A stretch of 64,000 nt of DNA from Stenotrophomonas sp. SAM-B (GCF_013387485.1 NZ_JABBXB010000002.1:506405-570404); one strand, 5' to 3'. Counted from the stretch's first letter, positions 42,426 to 52,272 are shown. Numbers and translations: made by a program. The notes: generated by a model not told the origin, from the letters alone.

Positions 42426-44434
42426 GTCGGACAGCGTGGATGGGCTGGATACTGGCGACCATCGTGATGTGCTGCGCCATGCCGGCCGTGGCACAGGAGC
42501 CGGCCACAGCACTGTTGCATCCGCTGTTCCAGGATCACGCTGTGCTGCAGCGCGACCAGCAGATTCCGGTCTGGGGCCATGCTGCGCCCGGCATTCCGGT
42601 TTCCGTGGCGTTCGCGCGACAAACCGTCACCACGCGCGCGGATGCGGGCGGCCAGTGGCATGCAACGCTGAAGCCCATTCCCGCTGGCGGCCCTCACGAA
42701 ATGACCGTCCGCGCAGGGCAGACCACCCAGATCGTGCATGACGTGCAGATGGGTGATGTCTGGTTGTGTTCCGGGCAATCGAACATGGAACTGCCGGTGT
42801 GGCGCGCGCTCGACGCAGACAGTGAGATCGCCTCCGCCACGCACCCGACGATCCGCCTGTTCAGCGTGCCCAAGGCGGCAACCGTTACGCCGCAGAGCAC
42901 GTTCCCGGCGCCGACGGCGTGGAAGCCGGCGTCGCCAGCCGCGGTGCGCGACTTTTCCGCCGCCTGCTTCTACTTTGCGCGTGAACTGCAGAAGACCGTC
43001 GACGTCCCGATGGGGCTGATCCAGGCGGCGTGGGGCGGCTCGCGGATCGAGGCGTGGACCAGCGCCGACGCGCTGCGTACGCAGGGCGGCATGGATCCCG
43101 CGCTTGACCTGCTCGCGCTCTACGCAAGCAACCCTGCGGCGGCAACCGCGGGCTGGGGCGAGGTATGGCAGCAGTGGTGGTCGAAGCGCGACGGAGCCCG
43201 GCAAGGCGACACTCCCTGGCAGCCGGGCACAGACAGCACGGCGTGGCACACGGCACCGGCCGCGCTCGGAGCATGGGAGCGTTGGGGCGTGCCGGCGCTT
43301 GCCGCGTACAACGGCATGGTCTGGTACCGCACCCAGGTCACGCTGACCGCCGCGCAGGCGGCGCAGGGCGCACGGCTTGCGCTGGGCGCCGTCGATGAGG
43401 CGGACATGACCTGGGTCAACGGCGTGGCGGTGGGCAGCCAGTACGGTGCAGGGGAGCCGCGGCTTTACACACTTCCTCCCGGGCTCTTGAACGCCGGCGC
43501 GAACACGGTGGTGATCAACGTGCTGGATACCTACGGCGAGGGTGGGCTGTCGGGACCGGCCGCCGCCCACGCGGTGGAGCTCGACGACGGCACGCGCATC
43601 GTCCTGGACGCGCCGTGGCACTACCGGGTGGCGCCCGGTGCACAGGCACCGCCGCTGGCGCCCTGGCATGCCGCCACGGGTCTGTCGACGCTGTACAACG
43701 GCATGATCGCGCCGCTCGGCAGCTATGGCCTGCGTGGGATGCTCTGGTACCAGGGCGAGTCGAACACGGGTGACGGCGCCGCTTATGCCAACCGGCTGCG
43801 CAGCCTGCGCGATGACTGGCGCAGCCGCTTCGGTGCGCGGATGCCGCTGCTGGTGGTGCAGTTGGCCGGCTATGGGCAGCCGCCTCAAGCCACGGGGGAG
43901 AGTGGTTGGGCACAGGTGCGCGAGGCGCAGCGTCGCGTCGCGGCGGAGGACCCGCATACCGGGCTCGCCGTGGCGATCGACATCGGCGACGCGTACGACA
44001 TCCACCCGCCCAACAAACAGGAGCTGGGCCGGCGCCTGGCCCGGGTGGCGCGTCACGTGGTCTACGGCGAACGGGCGCTGGCACCTTCCGGCCCGTCGGT
44101 TCGCACGGCGTCTCGCGCGCAGCGCGAAACAAGGATCGCGTTCGACAACGTCACCGGCACCCTGGTCACGACCGGTGCGGACGGCCCCATAGGATTCGAG
44201 CTCTGTGACGCCGACGCACGGCACTGCCGGTATGCCGACGCGGTGCTGGAGGGGCTTGAGGTTGTGTTGGATTGCATGGATTGCGTGGAGCCGGCCAGCG
44301 GCCGGCACTACAGTAGCGGCGCGTTGCGTGTGCGCTATTGCTGGGCGGACGGTCCGGTCTGCACGCTGCGCGACAGCAGCGGTGCGCCGGCCGGCCCCTT
44401 CGAAATTCCCCTCACCGCCGCCGAGGTCCCCTGA
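42422..44434 (+). CDS. Sialate-O-acetylesterase-family (acetylxylan) esterase
   Basis: 670 residues with a signal peptide ending AVAQ. The SGNH-type motif LCSGQSNMELPV near residue 117 supplies the catalytic Ser. AAWGGSRIEAW and LWYQGESNTGDG are further family blocks, and IHPPNKQELGRR carries the late catalytic His. A jelly-roll-like insert interrupts the esterase domain. Originally named for sialate 9-O-acetylesterase; in xylan loci of Xanthomonas such genes serve as acetylxylan esterases. It overlaps GH67 (ATGA) and touches GH43 (TGATG). Confidence 0.88.
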   Translation: MSRTAWMGWILATIVMCCAMPAVAQEPATALLHPLFQDHAVLQRDQQIPVWGHAAPGIPVSVAFARQTVTTRADAGGQWHATLKPIPAGGPHEMTVRAGQTTQIVHDVQMGDVWLCSGQSNMELPVWRALDADSEIASATHPTIRLFSVPKAATVTPQSTFPAPTAWKPASPAAVRDFSAACFYFARELQKTVDVPMGLIQAAWGGSRIEAWTSADALRTQGGMDPALDLLALYASNPAAATAGWGEVWQQWWSKRDGARQGDTPWQPGTDSTAWHTAPAALGAWERWGVPALAAYNGMVWYRTQVTLTAAQAAQGARLALGAVDEADMTWVNGVAVGSQYGAGEPRLYTLPPGLLNAGANTVVINVLDTYGEGGLSGPAAAHAVELDDGTRIVLDAPWHYRVAPGAQAPPLAPWHAATGLSTLYNGMIAPLGSYGLRGMLWYQGESNTGDGAAYANRLRSLRDDWRSRFGARMPLLVVQLAGYGQPPQATGESGWAQVREAQRRVAAEDPHTGLAVAIDIGDAYDIHPPNKQELGRRLARVARHVVYGERALAPSGPSVRTASRAQRETRIAFDNVTGTLVTTGADGPIGFELCDADARHCRYADAVLEGLEVVLDCMDCVEPASGRHYSSGALRVRYCWADGPVCTLRDSSGAPAGPFEIPLTAAEVP

Positions 44435-46122
44435 TGCGCCTGCTGATTGCCACGCTGCTCCTGCTGCTGCCTGCTGCGCCATCGCTCGGTGCTACGCCTG
44501 CGCCGCCGGTCTATTTCGACTGGTTCGAATATTCGGGTCACGACGCGGCGTTTGAGACACCTCTTCCAGCCGGTCACTACCGTAATCCGATCCTGGCCGG
44601 CTTCCACGCGGATCCGAGCATCGTCCGCGCCAATGACCGCTTCTATCTGGTCAATTCCAGCTTCACCTACTTCCCGGGTATTCCGGTATTCGAAAGCATC
44701 GATCTGGTGCACTGGAAACAGATCGGCAACGTGATCGACCGCCCGACGCAGCTGGACTTCGATGGACTGAGCGTTTCGCGCGGCATCTTCGCGCCGGCGA
44801 TCGAGTACCACGACGGCATGTTCTATGTGGTCACCACGGCCGTCGACAGTGGCGGCAACTTCATCGCGACCGCGCGCGACCCGGCCGGCCCCTGGTCCGA
44901 CCCGCACTGGCTGCCCAGCGTGGAGGGCATCGACCCGTCGCTGTTCTTCGACGAAGACGGCGCCGTCTACCTGGTCAACAACGATGTGCCGCCCGGTCCG
45001 CAGCGCTACGAAGGCCACCGCGCCATCTGGATGCAGCAGATCGATCTGGCCGCGTTCAAGCCGGTAGGGCCGCGGAGGGTGCTGATCGACGGCGGGGTGG
45101 AGCCGGCGAAGAACCCGATCTGGATCGAGGGGCCGCATGTCTTCAAGCGCGATGGCTGGTACTACCTCTCCGACGCCGAGGGGGGCACCGGGCCGCAGCA
45201 TTCCCAGGTGGTCCTGCGCAGCCGCAAGGCCTGGGGGCCGTACCTCCCGTATGCGGGCAATCCGATTCTCACCCAGCGCGACCTGCCGGACGACCGGCCG
45301 CTGCCGATCACCAACGCCGGCCATGCCGATCTGGTGGAAGGTCCGGACGGCGCCTGGTGGGCGGTGTTCCTGGCCAGTCGCAACTACCAGACGCGCCACT
45401 ACAACACGGGGCGGGAGACGTATCTGCTGCCCGTGCAATGGCGGGATGGCTGGCCGGTGATCCTGCCGGCCGACCAGGTCATTCCGTACGTGGTCAAAGC
45501 GCCATCGTGGATGCACGGCGATGCCTCGCAGGCCCCATCAACCGGCAACTTCGTCGATCGCGACGGTTTCGATGCACCGACGCTCGGCACGGGATGGTTG
45601 CAGGTGCGCGTCCCCAAACGGGCGTGGGCAGACCTGGGCCTGCGCCCGGGCAGCTTGGCTGTGCATCCGCTGCCGGAGAACCTCGACACGCTGCGCAACC
45701 CTGCCTTCCTTGGTCGCCGCCAGCAGCATCTGCGCTTCGAGGCCAGCACTGAAATGACGCGACCGGCGACGGATGTGGCGGCGGGCATTGCTGCGTTCCA
45801 GAGCGAAAGCTACTGGTACTTCCTGGGCGTGCGCAGCCTCGGCGGGAATCGCGTGGCGATCTTCCTGGAAGGGCGCGATGGCAGCGGGGCGACCCGCACC
45901 CTGGCCACGCGCAACGCGACGGCGTCCACGTCGCTGCGCCTGAAGATCGCCGGTGACGAGGGCAGCTATGCGTTCGCATTCGACACGGGTGATGGGCAGG
46001 GCTGGCAGAGGCTCGCTGACGACGTAGACGGAACGGTGTTGAGTACGGATCGCGCAGGCGGCTTTGTCGGCGCGCTGCTGGGACCATTCGCGCGCGACGA
46101 GCGCGCCTTGAGGAGCAAATGA
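44434..46122 (+). CDS. Glycoside hydrolase family 43 (xylosidase/arabinofuranosidase)
   Basis: 562 residues. A signal peptide ends near SLGAT. The five-bladed propeller catalytic residues are base Asp60 (FHADPSIV), pKa modulator Asp167 (GIDPSLFF) and acid Glu232 (IEGPHVFK). A C-terminal beta-sandwich, from about residue 370 on, resembles the GH43_C2 module common in GH43 subfamily 12. It removes arabinose branches or xylose from oligosaccharides in the periplasm. Corresponds by position to gly43E of Xanthomonas; the substrate is not distinguishable from sequence. Confidence 0.9.
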   Translation: MRLLIATLLLLLPAAPSLGATPAPPVYFDWFEYSGHDAAFETPLPAGHYRNPILAGFHADPSIVRANDRFYLVNSSFTYFPGIPVFESIDLVHWKQIGNVIDRPTQLDFDGLSVSRGIFAPAIEYHDGMFYVVTTAVDSGGNFIATARDPAGPWSDPHWLPSVEGIDPSLFFDEDGAVYLVNNDVPPGPQRYEGHRAIWMQQIDLAAFKPVGPRRVLIDGGVEPAKNPIWIEGPHVFKRDGWYYLSDAEGGTGPQHSQVVLRSRKAWGPYLPYAGNPILTQRDLPDDRPLPITNAGHADLVEGPDGAWWAVFLASRNYQTRHYNTGRETYLLPVQWRDGWPVILPADQVIPYVVKAPSWMHGDASQAPSTGNFVDRDGFDAPTLGTGWLQVRVPKRAWADLGLRPGSLAVHPLPENLDTLRNPAFLGRRQQHLRFEASTEMTRPATDVAAGIAAFQSESYWYFLGVRSLGGNRVAIFLEGRDGSGATRTLATRNATASTSLRLKIAGDEGSYAFAFDTGDGQGWQRLADDVDGTVLSTDRAGGFVGALLGPFARDERALRSK

Positions 46123-48818
46123 TGACGCGTGCGCCTTACCTCTTCAGTGGCCGTCGTGGCCCCGCCTTCCGCACCCTGGTGCTGTGCGCTGCCATGGCAG
46201 CAGCGACCGCCGGTCATGCCGCGGAAACCCAGCTGTGGCTGGACACCTCGGCCGGCTTTGAAACCCGCGCCGCCGCGCTGGTGGGGCAGATGACCCTGGA
46301 GGAAAAGGCCGCCCAGATGCAGAACGCCGCGCCGGCCATCGAGCGCCTGGGCGTTCCGGCCTACGACTGGTGGAACGAAGGCCTGCACGGTGTGGCGAGG
46401 GCAGGGCAGGCCACCGTCTTCCCGCAGGCGATCGGGCTGGCTGCCACCTTCGATGTGCCGTTGATGGCGCAGGTCGCGACCACCATCAGCGACGAGGCGC
46501 GCGCCAAGCATCACCAGTTCGTACGCGAGGGGTCGCATGGCCGCTACCAGGGCCTGACCTACTGGTCGCCGAACATCAACATCTTCCGCGATCCGCGGTG
46601 GGGCCGGGGCCAGGAAACCTACGGTGAGGATCCGTACCTGACCGCGCGCATGGGCGTCGCCTTCGTGCACGGCCTGCAGGGCGACGACCCGGTGTACCGC
46701 AAGCTGGACGCCACGGCCAAACACCTGGCCGTGCACAGTGGCCCCGAGGCCGACCGCCACCACTTCGACGCGCGCCCCAGCAAACGCGACCTGTACGACA
46801 CCTACCTCCCGGCCTTCGAGGCGCTGGTGAAGGAAGGCCAGGTCGACGCGGTGATGGGCGCCTACAACCGGGTGTACGGCGAGTCCGCCAGCGCCAGCAG
46901 GTTCCTGCTGCGCGACGTGCTGCGCCGGGACTGGGGCTTCCAGGGCTACGTGGTGTCCGACTGCTGGGCCATCGTGGATATCTGGAAGCATCACAAAATC
47001 GTGCCGACCCGCGAGGCCGCCGCGGCACTGGCGGTCAAGAACGGCACGGAGCTGGAGTGCGGCCAGGAATACGCCACGCTGCCGGCCGCGGTACGCCAGG
47101 GGCTGATCAGCGAAGCGGAGATCGACGATGCCGTGACGCGGCTGTTCACCGCGCGGATGCGGCTGGGCATGTTCGATCCGCCCGAGCGCGTGCGCTGGGC
47201 GCGGATACCGGCCTCCGTGAACCAGGCCCCGGCGCACGACGCGCTGGCCCTGAAGGCCGCGCAGCAGTCACTGGTGCTACTGAAGAACGATGGCGTGCTG
47301 CCGTTGTCACGCACCCTCAAGCGCATTGCCGTGGTCGGCCCGACCGCCGATGACACCATGGCCCTGCTCGGCAACTACTTCGGCACGCCGGCCGCGCCGG
47401 TGACCATCCTGCAGGGGATCCGCGATGCGGCGAAGGGCGTCGAGGTGCAGTACGCACGCGGCGTCGACCTGGTCGAAGGGCGCGACGATCCCGGTGCGAC
47501 ACCGCTGATCGAGGCAGCGTACCTGCGGCCGTCGGCCGATTCCCCGGAACGTGGCCTGCGCGGTGAGTACTTCCGCACGCCCGATCTGTCAGGGACGCCG
47601 GCGCTGGTCCGCACCGATGCGCAGATCGGTTTCCGCTGGGACCGGGGTTCACCCACCGACAACCTGCTGGCCCGCGGTGAAGCGGCGCCGGGGCAGGGCA
47701 TTCCCAACGATGGCTTCAGCATCCGCTGGAGGGGCCAGCTGCTGCCGCCGGTGTCGGGCCGCTACCGGATCGAGGCAGCCGCCGACGACGGCTTTCGTCT
47801 CTACGTGGATGGAAAGCGGGTGCTGGACCACTGGGCCAACAGCGATCGCCTGCGCAGCGACGGTGTCGACCTGGACCTGCAGGCGGGCCGCGCCTATGAA
47901 CTCACGCTGGAGTACTTCGATAACGAACGCGACGCCGGGGTGCGGCTGGGCTGGCGCATGCCCGGGGCGAAGGCGCCGTTCGAGGAGGCGGTCGATGCCG
48001 CCCGCAATGCGGACGTGGTGGTCTTCGTCGGCGGCCTGACCGGCGACGTCGAGGGCGAAGAGATGACGGTGAACTATCCGGGCTTCGCGGGCGGCGACCG
48101 CACCGACCTGCGCCTGCCCGCCACCCAGCGCGCCCTGCTGGAAGCGCTGCATGCCACGGGCAAGCCGGTGGTGATGGTGCTGACCGGGGGCTCGGCGCTG
48201 GCGGTGGACTGGGCCCAGGCAAACCTGTCCGCGATCCTGATGAGCTGGTATCCGGGGCAGCGCGGTGGCACTGCGGTGGGCGAAGCGCTGTTCGGCGACA
48301 CCAATCCCGCGGGCCGGCTGCCGGTGACGTTCTACACCGCGGACCAGGCGATGCCGGCCTTCGACGACTACACGATGGAGGGCCGCACCTACCGCTACTT
48401 CCGCGGCACGCCGCTGTATCCGTTCGGCTATGGGCTGTCCTATACCCGGTTCGGCTACGGCAGACTCCGTCTCGATGCGCCCCGCATCGCCGACAACGGC
48501 ACGCTCAAGGTGCAGGTGGACGTCTCCAACACGGGCAAGCGCGCGGGTGATGAAGTAGTGCAGGTGTATGTGCGGCGGCTGGCGGCCGGCGCAGGCGATG
48601 CGCAGCAGACCTTGCAGGGCTTCCAGCGTGTCCACCTGGCGCCTGGCGAGCGGCGCACCATGGCATTCGATCTGCAGGCACAGCAGGCGCTGCGCCAGTA
48701 CGACGACGCGCGCGGAACGTATGTGGTGCCGCCGGGGGAGTACGAAGTAAGGGTAGGCGGCTCCAGCGCCGATGCCCGTGTGCAGAGCCGCTTCACCGTG
48801 GAGGCACGTCGTGACTGA
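46119..48818 (+). CDS. GH3 beta-xylosidase with PA14 insert
   Basis: 899 residues. A signal peptide ends near GHAAE. The GH3 N-domain contains YDWWNEGLHGVARAG, TYWSPNINIFRDPRWGRGQE and the nucleophile Asp281 (YVVSDCWAI). A PA14 domain sits within the C-domain at about 475-620 (GLRGEYFRTPDLSG, then AADDGFRLYVDGKRVLDHW). The GH3 C-domain continues (VVFVGGLTGDVEGEEM), ending in a fibronectin-III-like domain. Typical of xylan beta-xylosidases of the Xyl3A type. Overlaps GH43 (ATGA) and the next gene. Confidence 0.92.
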   Translation: MMTRAPYLFSGRRGPAFRTLVLCAAMAAATAGHAAETQLWLDTSAGFETRAAALVGQMTLEEKAAQMQNAAPAIERLGVPAYDWWNEGLHGVARAGQATVFPQAIGLAATFDVPLMAQVATTISDEARAKHHQFVREGSHGRYQGLTYWSPNINIFRDPRWGRGQETYGEDPYLTARMGVAFVHGLQGDDPVYRKLDATAKHLAVHSGPEADRHHFDARPSKRDLYDTYLPAFEALVKEGQVDAVMGAYNRVYGESASASRFLLRDVLRRDWGFQGYVVSDCWAIVDIWKHHKIVPTREAAAALAVKNGTELECGQEYATLPAAVRQGLISEAEIDDAVTRLFTARMRLGMFDPPERVRWARIPASVNQAPAHDALALKAAQQSLVLLKNDGVLPLSRTLKRIAVVGPTADDTMALLGNYFGTPAAPVTILQGIRDAAKGVEVQYARGVDLVEGRDDPGATPLIEAAYLRPSADSPERGLRGEYFRTPDLSGTPALVRTDAQIGFRWDRGSPTDNLLARGEAAPGQGIPNDGFSIRWRGQLLPPVSGRYRIEAAADDGFRLYVDGKRVLDHWANSDRLRSDGVDLDLQAGRAYELTLEYFDNERDAGVRLGWRMPGAKAPFEEAVDAARNADVVVFVGGLTGDVEGEEMTVNYPGFAGGDRTDLRLPATQRALLEALHATGKPVVMVLTGGSALAVDWAQANLSAILMSWYPGQRGGTAVGEALFGDTNPAGRLPVTFYTADQAMPAFDDYTMEGRTYRYFRGTPLYPFGYGLSYTRFGYGRLRLDAPRIADNGTLKVQVDVSNTGKRAGDEVVQVYVRRLAAGAGDAQQTLQGFQRVHLAPGERRTMAFDLQAQQALRQYDDARGTYVVPPGEYEVRVGGSSADARVQSRFTVEARRD

Positions 48819-51291
48819 GGCCCGCCACATGGATATTCCCGAGCACACGCTGTCCGTCCGGGAGAAGCTGGGCTACAGCCTGGGCGACCTCGCGGCGAAC
48901 CTGATCTTCCAGACGCTGATCACCTACCTGGCGTTCTTCTACACCGATGTGTACCGCTTGCCGCCCGCCACGGCGGCGACGATCATCCTTGTCATCGGCC
49001 TGCTGGGCGCCTTCGTGTTCACCCCGCTGATCGGCATTGCCGCTGACCGCACGGTCAGCCGCTGGGGAAAGTTCCGGCCCTGGATCCTGTGGACGGCGAT
49101 TCCCTTCGGTGCGTTGTCGCTGCTGGCCTTCAGTACGCCGGACCTCGGCGGGCGCGGCAAGGTCATCTACGCCCTGGTGACCTATGGCCTGCTGATGTTC
49201 GTGTACGCGGCCAACAACCTGCCGTACTCCGCGCTCAGCGGGGTGCTGACTGGCAGCATGGCCCAACGCAACAGCCTGTCGGCCTACCGCTTCGTGGCGG
49301 TGATGATCGCGCAGTTCATCATCCAGGTGCTGCTGCTGCCGCTGGTGCTGATCCTGGGCGACGGGGACCGTGTGCAAGGGTTTGAGCGGGTAATGACCGT
49401 GTTCGCGGTCGTGGGCACGCTGTTCTTCCTGATCACCTTCGCCACCACCCGCGAGCGCATCGTGCCGGCCAAGGAACAGACCGGCGGGGTGATGCAGGAC
49501 CTGTCCGACCTGCTGCACAACCGGCCGTGGAAGGTGATGCTGGCCCTGACGGTGCTGGTCTTCATCAACCTCGCCCTGAAGGGCGGCACCTACATCTACT
49601 ACTTCCAGTACTACATGAGCGAGGCCGCGTTGGCGGGTTTTCTCGACGCCTCCGGTTTCAACCGCTTCATCGGGGCGGTGAACGCGACCGTCAACGGATG
49701 GGGCCTGTCCGGCTTCACCTGGCCGGAGGATCCGGCGACCTCGGCCTTCAGCCTGTTCAACGCCTGCGGCATCCTCTGCATGATCCTGGGCATCGGCGTC
49801 TCCCGCCGCCTGGCCGACCGCTTCGGCAAGCGTGATGTCTTCGGCGGTGCGCTGCTGGTATCCACCGTGTTCCTGCTGGTTTTCTATCTCTTTCCGCCCA
49901 CGGCGGTCGGCGTGGCCTTTGGCGCCTTCATGCTGCACGGATTCTGCTACGGCATCACCATCCCGCTGCTGTGGGCGATGATCGCCGACGTTGCCGACTA
50001 TTCGGAATGGAAGAACCATCGCCGCGCCACCGCGATCATCTTCTCCGCGATGCTGTGCGGGTTGAAGATCGGGCTCAGCACCGGCGGTGCACTGGTCGCC
50101 GGGATTCTCGCGCACCACGGCTATCAGGCCGGTGCGGAACAGCAGCCCCACGCCGTGGTGGACGGCATCCGCCTGACCGTGAGCCTCTACTGCTCCATTC
50201 CGTTCCTGGTCGCGGTTGCGCTGCTCTTCTTCTACAAGATCGATAAAGGGATGGAGACGCGCATCGAGCATGACCTGCATCTGCGTCGCCAGGGCAGCAG
50301 CCTTGATCAGCTCGCAGCGCATGCCATCTCCCAGCCGCTGGTGACCCACATCTATACGGCCGATCCGTCGGCACACGTGTTCGAGGGGCGCCTGTACATT
50401 TATCCGTCGCACGATATCGACGGCGGCGCGCCCTTCGACGATGACGGTGGGCATTTCGGCATGGAGGATTACCACGTGCTGCGGATGGACTCGCCCGAGG
50501 CCGACGCCATCGATTGCGGCATGGCGCTGCATGTGCGCGACGTACCCTGGGCCGCGCAGCAGATGTGGGCGCCGGACGCAGCCCACCGCGACGGCCGTTA
50601 CTACCTGTATTTCCCGGCCAAGGACGGGCAGGGCATGTTCCGCATCGGCGTCGCGGTCGCGGACCGCCCGGAGGGGCCGTTCACTGCCGAACCGGAACCG
50701 ATGGAGGGCACGTACTCGATCGACCCGGCCGTGTACGAAGACGACGACGGCACGCATTACCTCTATTTCGGCGGCATCTGGGGTGGCCAGCTGCAGAAGT
50801 ACCGTGACAACCGCTTTGATGCGACGCACGAAGAGCCGACCGGGGAGACGCCCGCACTGGGACCGCGTGTCGGCCGACTGGATGCGGGGATGACCCGGCT
50901 GGCGGAGCCTACGCGCGAGGTCGTCATCCTGGACGAGCACGGGCAGCCGCTGCGTGCCGATGACCATGCGCGCCGGTTCTTCGAAGGGCCGTGGCTGCAC
51001 AAGTACCAGGGCCGCTATTACCTCTCGTACTCCACGGGCAATACGCACCTGCTGTGCTACGCCATCGGTGACAGCCCGTACGGACCGTTCACCTATGCCG
51101 GGGTGATCCTGAAGCCCGTCGTGGGCTGGACCACGCATCACTCCATCTGCGCGTTCAAGGGGCGGTGGTATCTCTTCTACCATGACGCCTTGTTGTCGGG
51201 CGGCGTGACCCATCTGCGTTCGGTCAAGTGCACGCCGCTGTTGATGGACGCGGACGGCGGCATCCGGACGATCGATCCATATGGCGCTTGA
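48811..51291 (+). CDS. MFS sugar transporter fused to GH43 glycosidase
   Basis: 826 residues in one uninterrupted frame. Residues ~1-490 are a complete GPH-type MFS oligosaccharide transporter (VREKLGYSLGDLAANLIFQT, WGKFRPWILW, ADVADYSEWKNHRRATA) with about 12 helices. Residues ~505-826 are a complete GH43 domain: base Asp518 (YTADPSAHVFEG), Asp638 (YSIDPAVYED), acid Glu725 (RFFEGPWLHKY). GPH transporters end in the cytoplasm, so the glycosidase would sit at the inner face of the membrane and could cleave oligosaccharides on entry. GTG 48811 has GGAGG upstream; ATG 48829 is an alternative. A GTG at 50341 could start GH43 alone but has no ribosome-binding site. Confidence 0.88.
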   Translation: MTEARHMDIPEHTLSVREKLGYSLGDLAANLIFQTLITYLAFFYTDVYRLPPATAATIILVIGLLGAFVFTPLIGIAADRTVSRWGKFRPWILWTAIPFGALSLLAFSTPDLGGRGKVIYALVTYGLLMFVYAANNLPYSALSGVLTGSMAQRNSLSAYRFVAVMIAQFIIQVLLLPLVLILGDGDRVQGFERVMTVFAVVGTLFFLITFATTRERIVPAKEQTGGVMQDLSDLLHNRPWKVMLALTVLVFINLALKGGTYIYYFQYYMSEAALAGFLDASGFNRFIGAVNATVNGWGLSGFTWPEDPATSAFSLFNACGILCMILGIGVSRRLADRFGKRDVFGGALLVSTVFLLVFYLFPPTAVGVAFGAFMLHGFCYGITIPLLWAMIADVADYSEWKNHRRATAIIFSAMLCGLKIGLSTGGALVAGILAHHGYQAGAEQQPHAVVDGIRLTVSLYCSIPFLVAVALLFFYKIDKGMETRIEHDLHLRRQGSSLDQLAAHAISQPLVTHIYTADPSAHVFEGRLYIYPSHDIDGGAPFDDDGGHFGMEDYHVLRMDSPEADAIDCGMALHVRDVPWAAQQMWAPDAAHRDGRYYLYFPAKDGQGMFRIGVAVADRPEGPFTAEPEPMEGTYSIDPAVYEDDDGTHYLYFGGIWGGQLQKYRDNRFDATHEEPTGETPALGPRVGRLDAGMTRLAEPTREVVILDEHGQPLRADDHARRFFEGPWLHKYQGRYYLSYSTGNTHLLCYAIGDSPYGPFTYAGVILKPVVGWTTHHSICAFKGRWYLFYHDALLSGGVTHLRSVKCTPLLMDADGGIRTIDPYGA

Positions 51292-52150
51292 AGCGGCGTC
51301 ACCCGAGGATGATGCGCAGGCGCCGCTGCCGGGTGGTCGCCTCTACTGGTTGCGGGCAGGAAAGCTGGAGCTCGCGCTTGCACCGGAGGCCGGTGGACGC
51401 ATTGCGCAGATTCGCTATGACGGTGTGGACTGGTTGGTGGGTGAGCAGGAGGGTGGGGCGGCTGCGATCGGATGGGGGTGCTATCCCATGGTGCCTTGGG
51501 CCGGGCGGATCCGGCAGGGGCGCTTTGCCTTTGATGGCAAGCCGTATGAGCTGCCGACAAACTTCGGCGGGCACGCAATCCACGGGGTGGGCTTCTCACG
51601 GCCGTGGCGTATCGACAGTCTCGGGGCGGACAGCGCCATGTTGTCGCTGGAGCTTCCCGAGGATGGCTATTGGCCGTTCGGTGGCCGTGCGACGCAGGTC
51701 ATCCGTGTGCTGGCTGACAGTCTGGAGCTGCGCCTTGCGGTGCAAGCCGGCGACCAGGCGATGCCGGCGGTGCTTGGTTGGCACCCGTGGTTCCGGAAGC
51801 CGGATCAGTTGCTGTTCTCGCCCAGTGCGATGTATCCACGGAACGGGGAAGGCATAGCTGCATTGCCCTGTATTGCTCCCACACCTGGGCCTTGGGATGA
51901 CTGTTTCATCAACCAGGCTGAGGTGACGTTGGTGTCTGGAAACCAGCGGCTGTGGCTGCTGGCGGATTCGGATCACTGGGTGGTGTATGACGGTGCTGCT
52001 CACGCGACGTGCGTGGAGCCACAGACTGGTCCGCCTGATGGGTTTACGTTGGTGCCGAAGCGGCTGGAGTCAGGGCAGACGCTGGAGCTGAGGTTCGAGC
52101 TGCGGTGGCAGATCGCCACTGGCGATGCTCCGGCGCCCGGGTATCGGTAG
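51281..52150 (+). CDS. Aldose 1-epimerase
   Basis: 289 residues. Mutarotase motifs are PEAGGRIAQIRYDG, NFGGHAIHGVGFSRPW with a catalytic His, and LGWHPWFRKPDQ with the second His. It interconverts alpha and beta anomers of free sugars, feeding xylose isomerase with the right anomer. It overlaps the transporter-GH43 fusion by 11 bases and is the last gene of the GH67 operon. No signal peptide, so it is cytoplasmic. Confidence 0.88.
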   Translation: MALEAASPEDDAQAPLPGGRLYWLRAGKLELALAPEAGGRIAQIRYDGVDWLVGEQEGGAAAIGWGCYPMVPWAGRIRQGRFAFDGKPYELPTNFGGHAIHGVGFSRPWRIDSLGADSAMLSLELPEDGYWPFGGRATQVIRVLADSLELRLAVQAGDQAMPAVLGWHPWFRKPDQLLFSPSAMYPRNGEGIAALPCIAPTPGPWDDCFINQAEVTLVSGNQRLWLLADSDHWVVYDGAAHATCVEPQTGPPDGFTLVPKRLESGQTLELRFELRWQIATGDAPAPGYR

Positions 52151-52158
52151 CCGGGTCA

Positions 52159-52272
52159 CTAAAACATCACGAACGGTCCCTTGGGAGCGGCCAACCAGTT
52201 GGCCTGCCTCTCCTTGCCCGTCGGATCGGCGTGGATGTAGATCGTCAGCCCACCGTCAGGATCTTTCTTCAA
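52159..52272 (-). pseudogene. C-terminal remnant of a DUF1254/DUF1214 protein
   Basis: On the minus strand a short open stretch encodes KKDPDGGLTIYIHADPTG followed by KERQANWLAAPKGPFVMF and a TAG stop. This is the typical C-terminus of DUF1254/DUF1214 proteins (GSLTIYIQ..., NWLPAPKGPF). An in-frame TGA at 52273-52275 and the lack of an upstream match show that the rest is gone. It marks decay at the left edge of the accessory island. Confidence 0.65.

Noticed and set aside
44288-44312. A palindrome GCCGGCCAGCGGCCGGC followed by ACTAC that resembles Stenotrophomonas GTAG-type REP elements
   Set aside because: It lies inside the coding frame of the acetylesterase and encodes a normal stretch (EPASGRHYSS); chance in GC-rich coding DNA is the simpler explanation.
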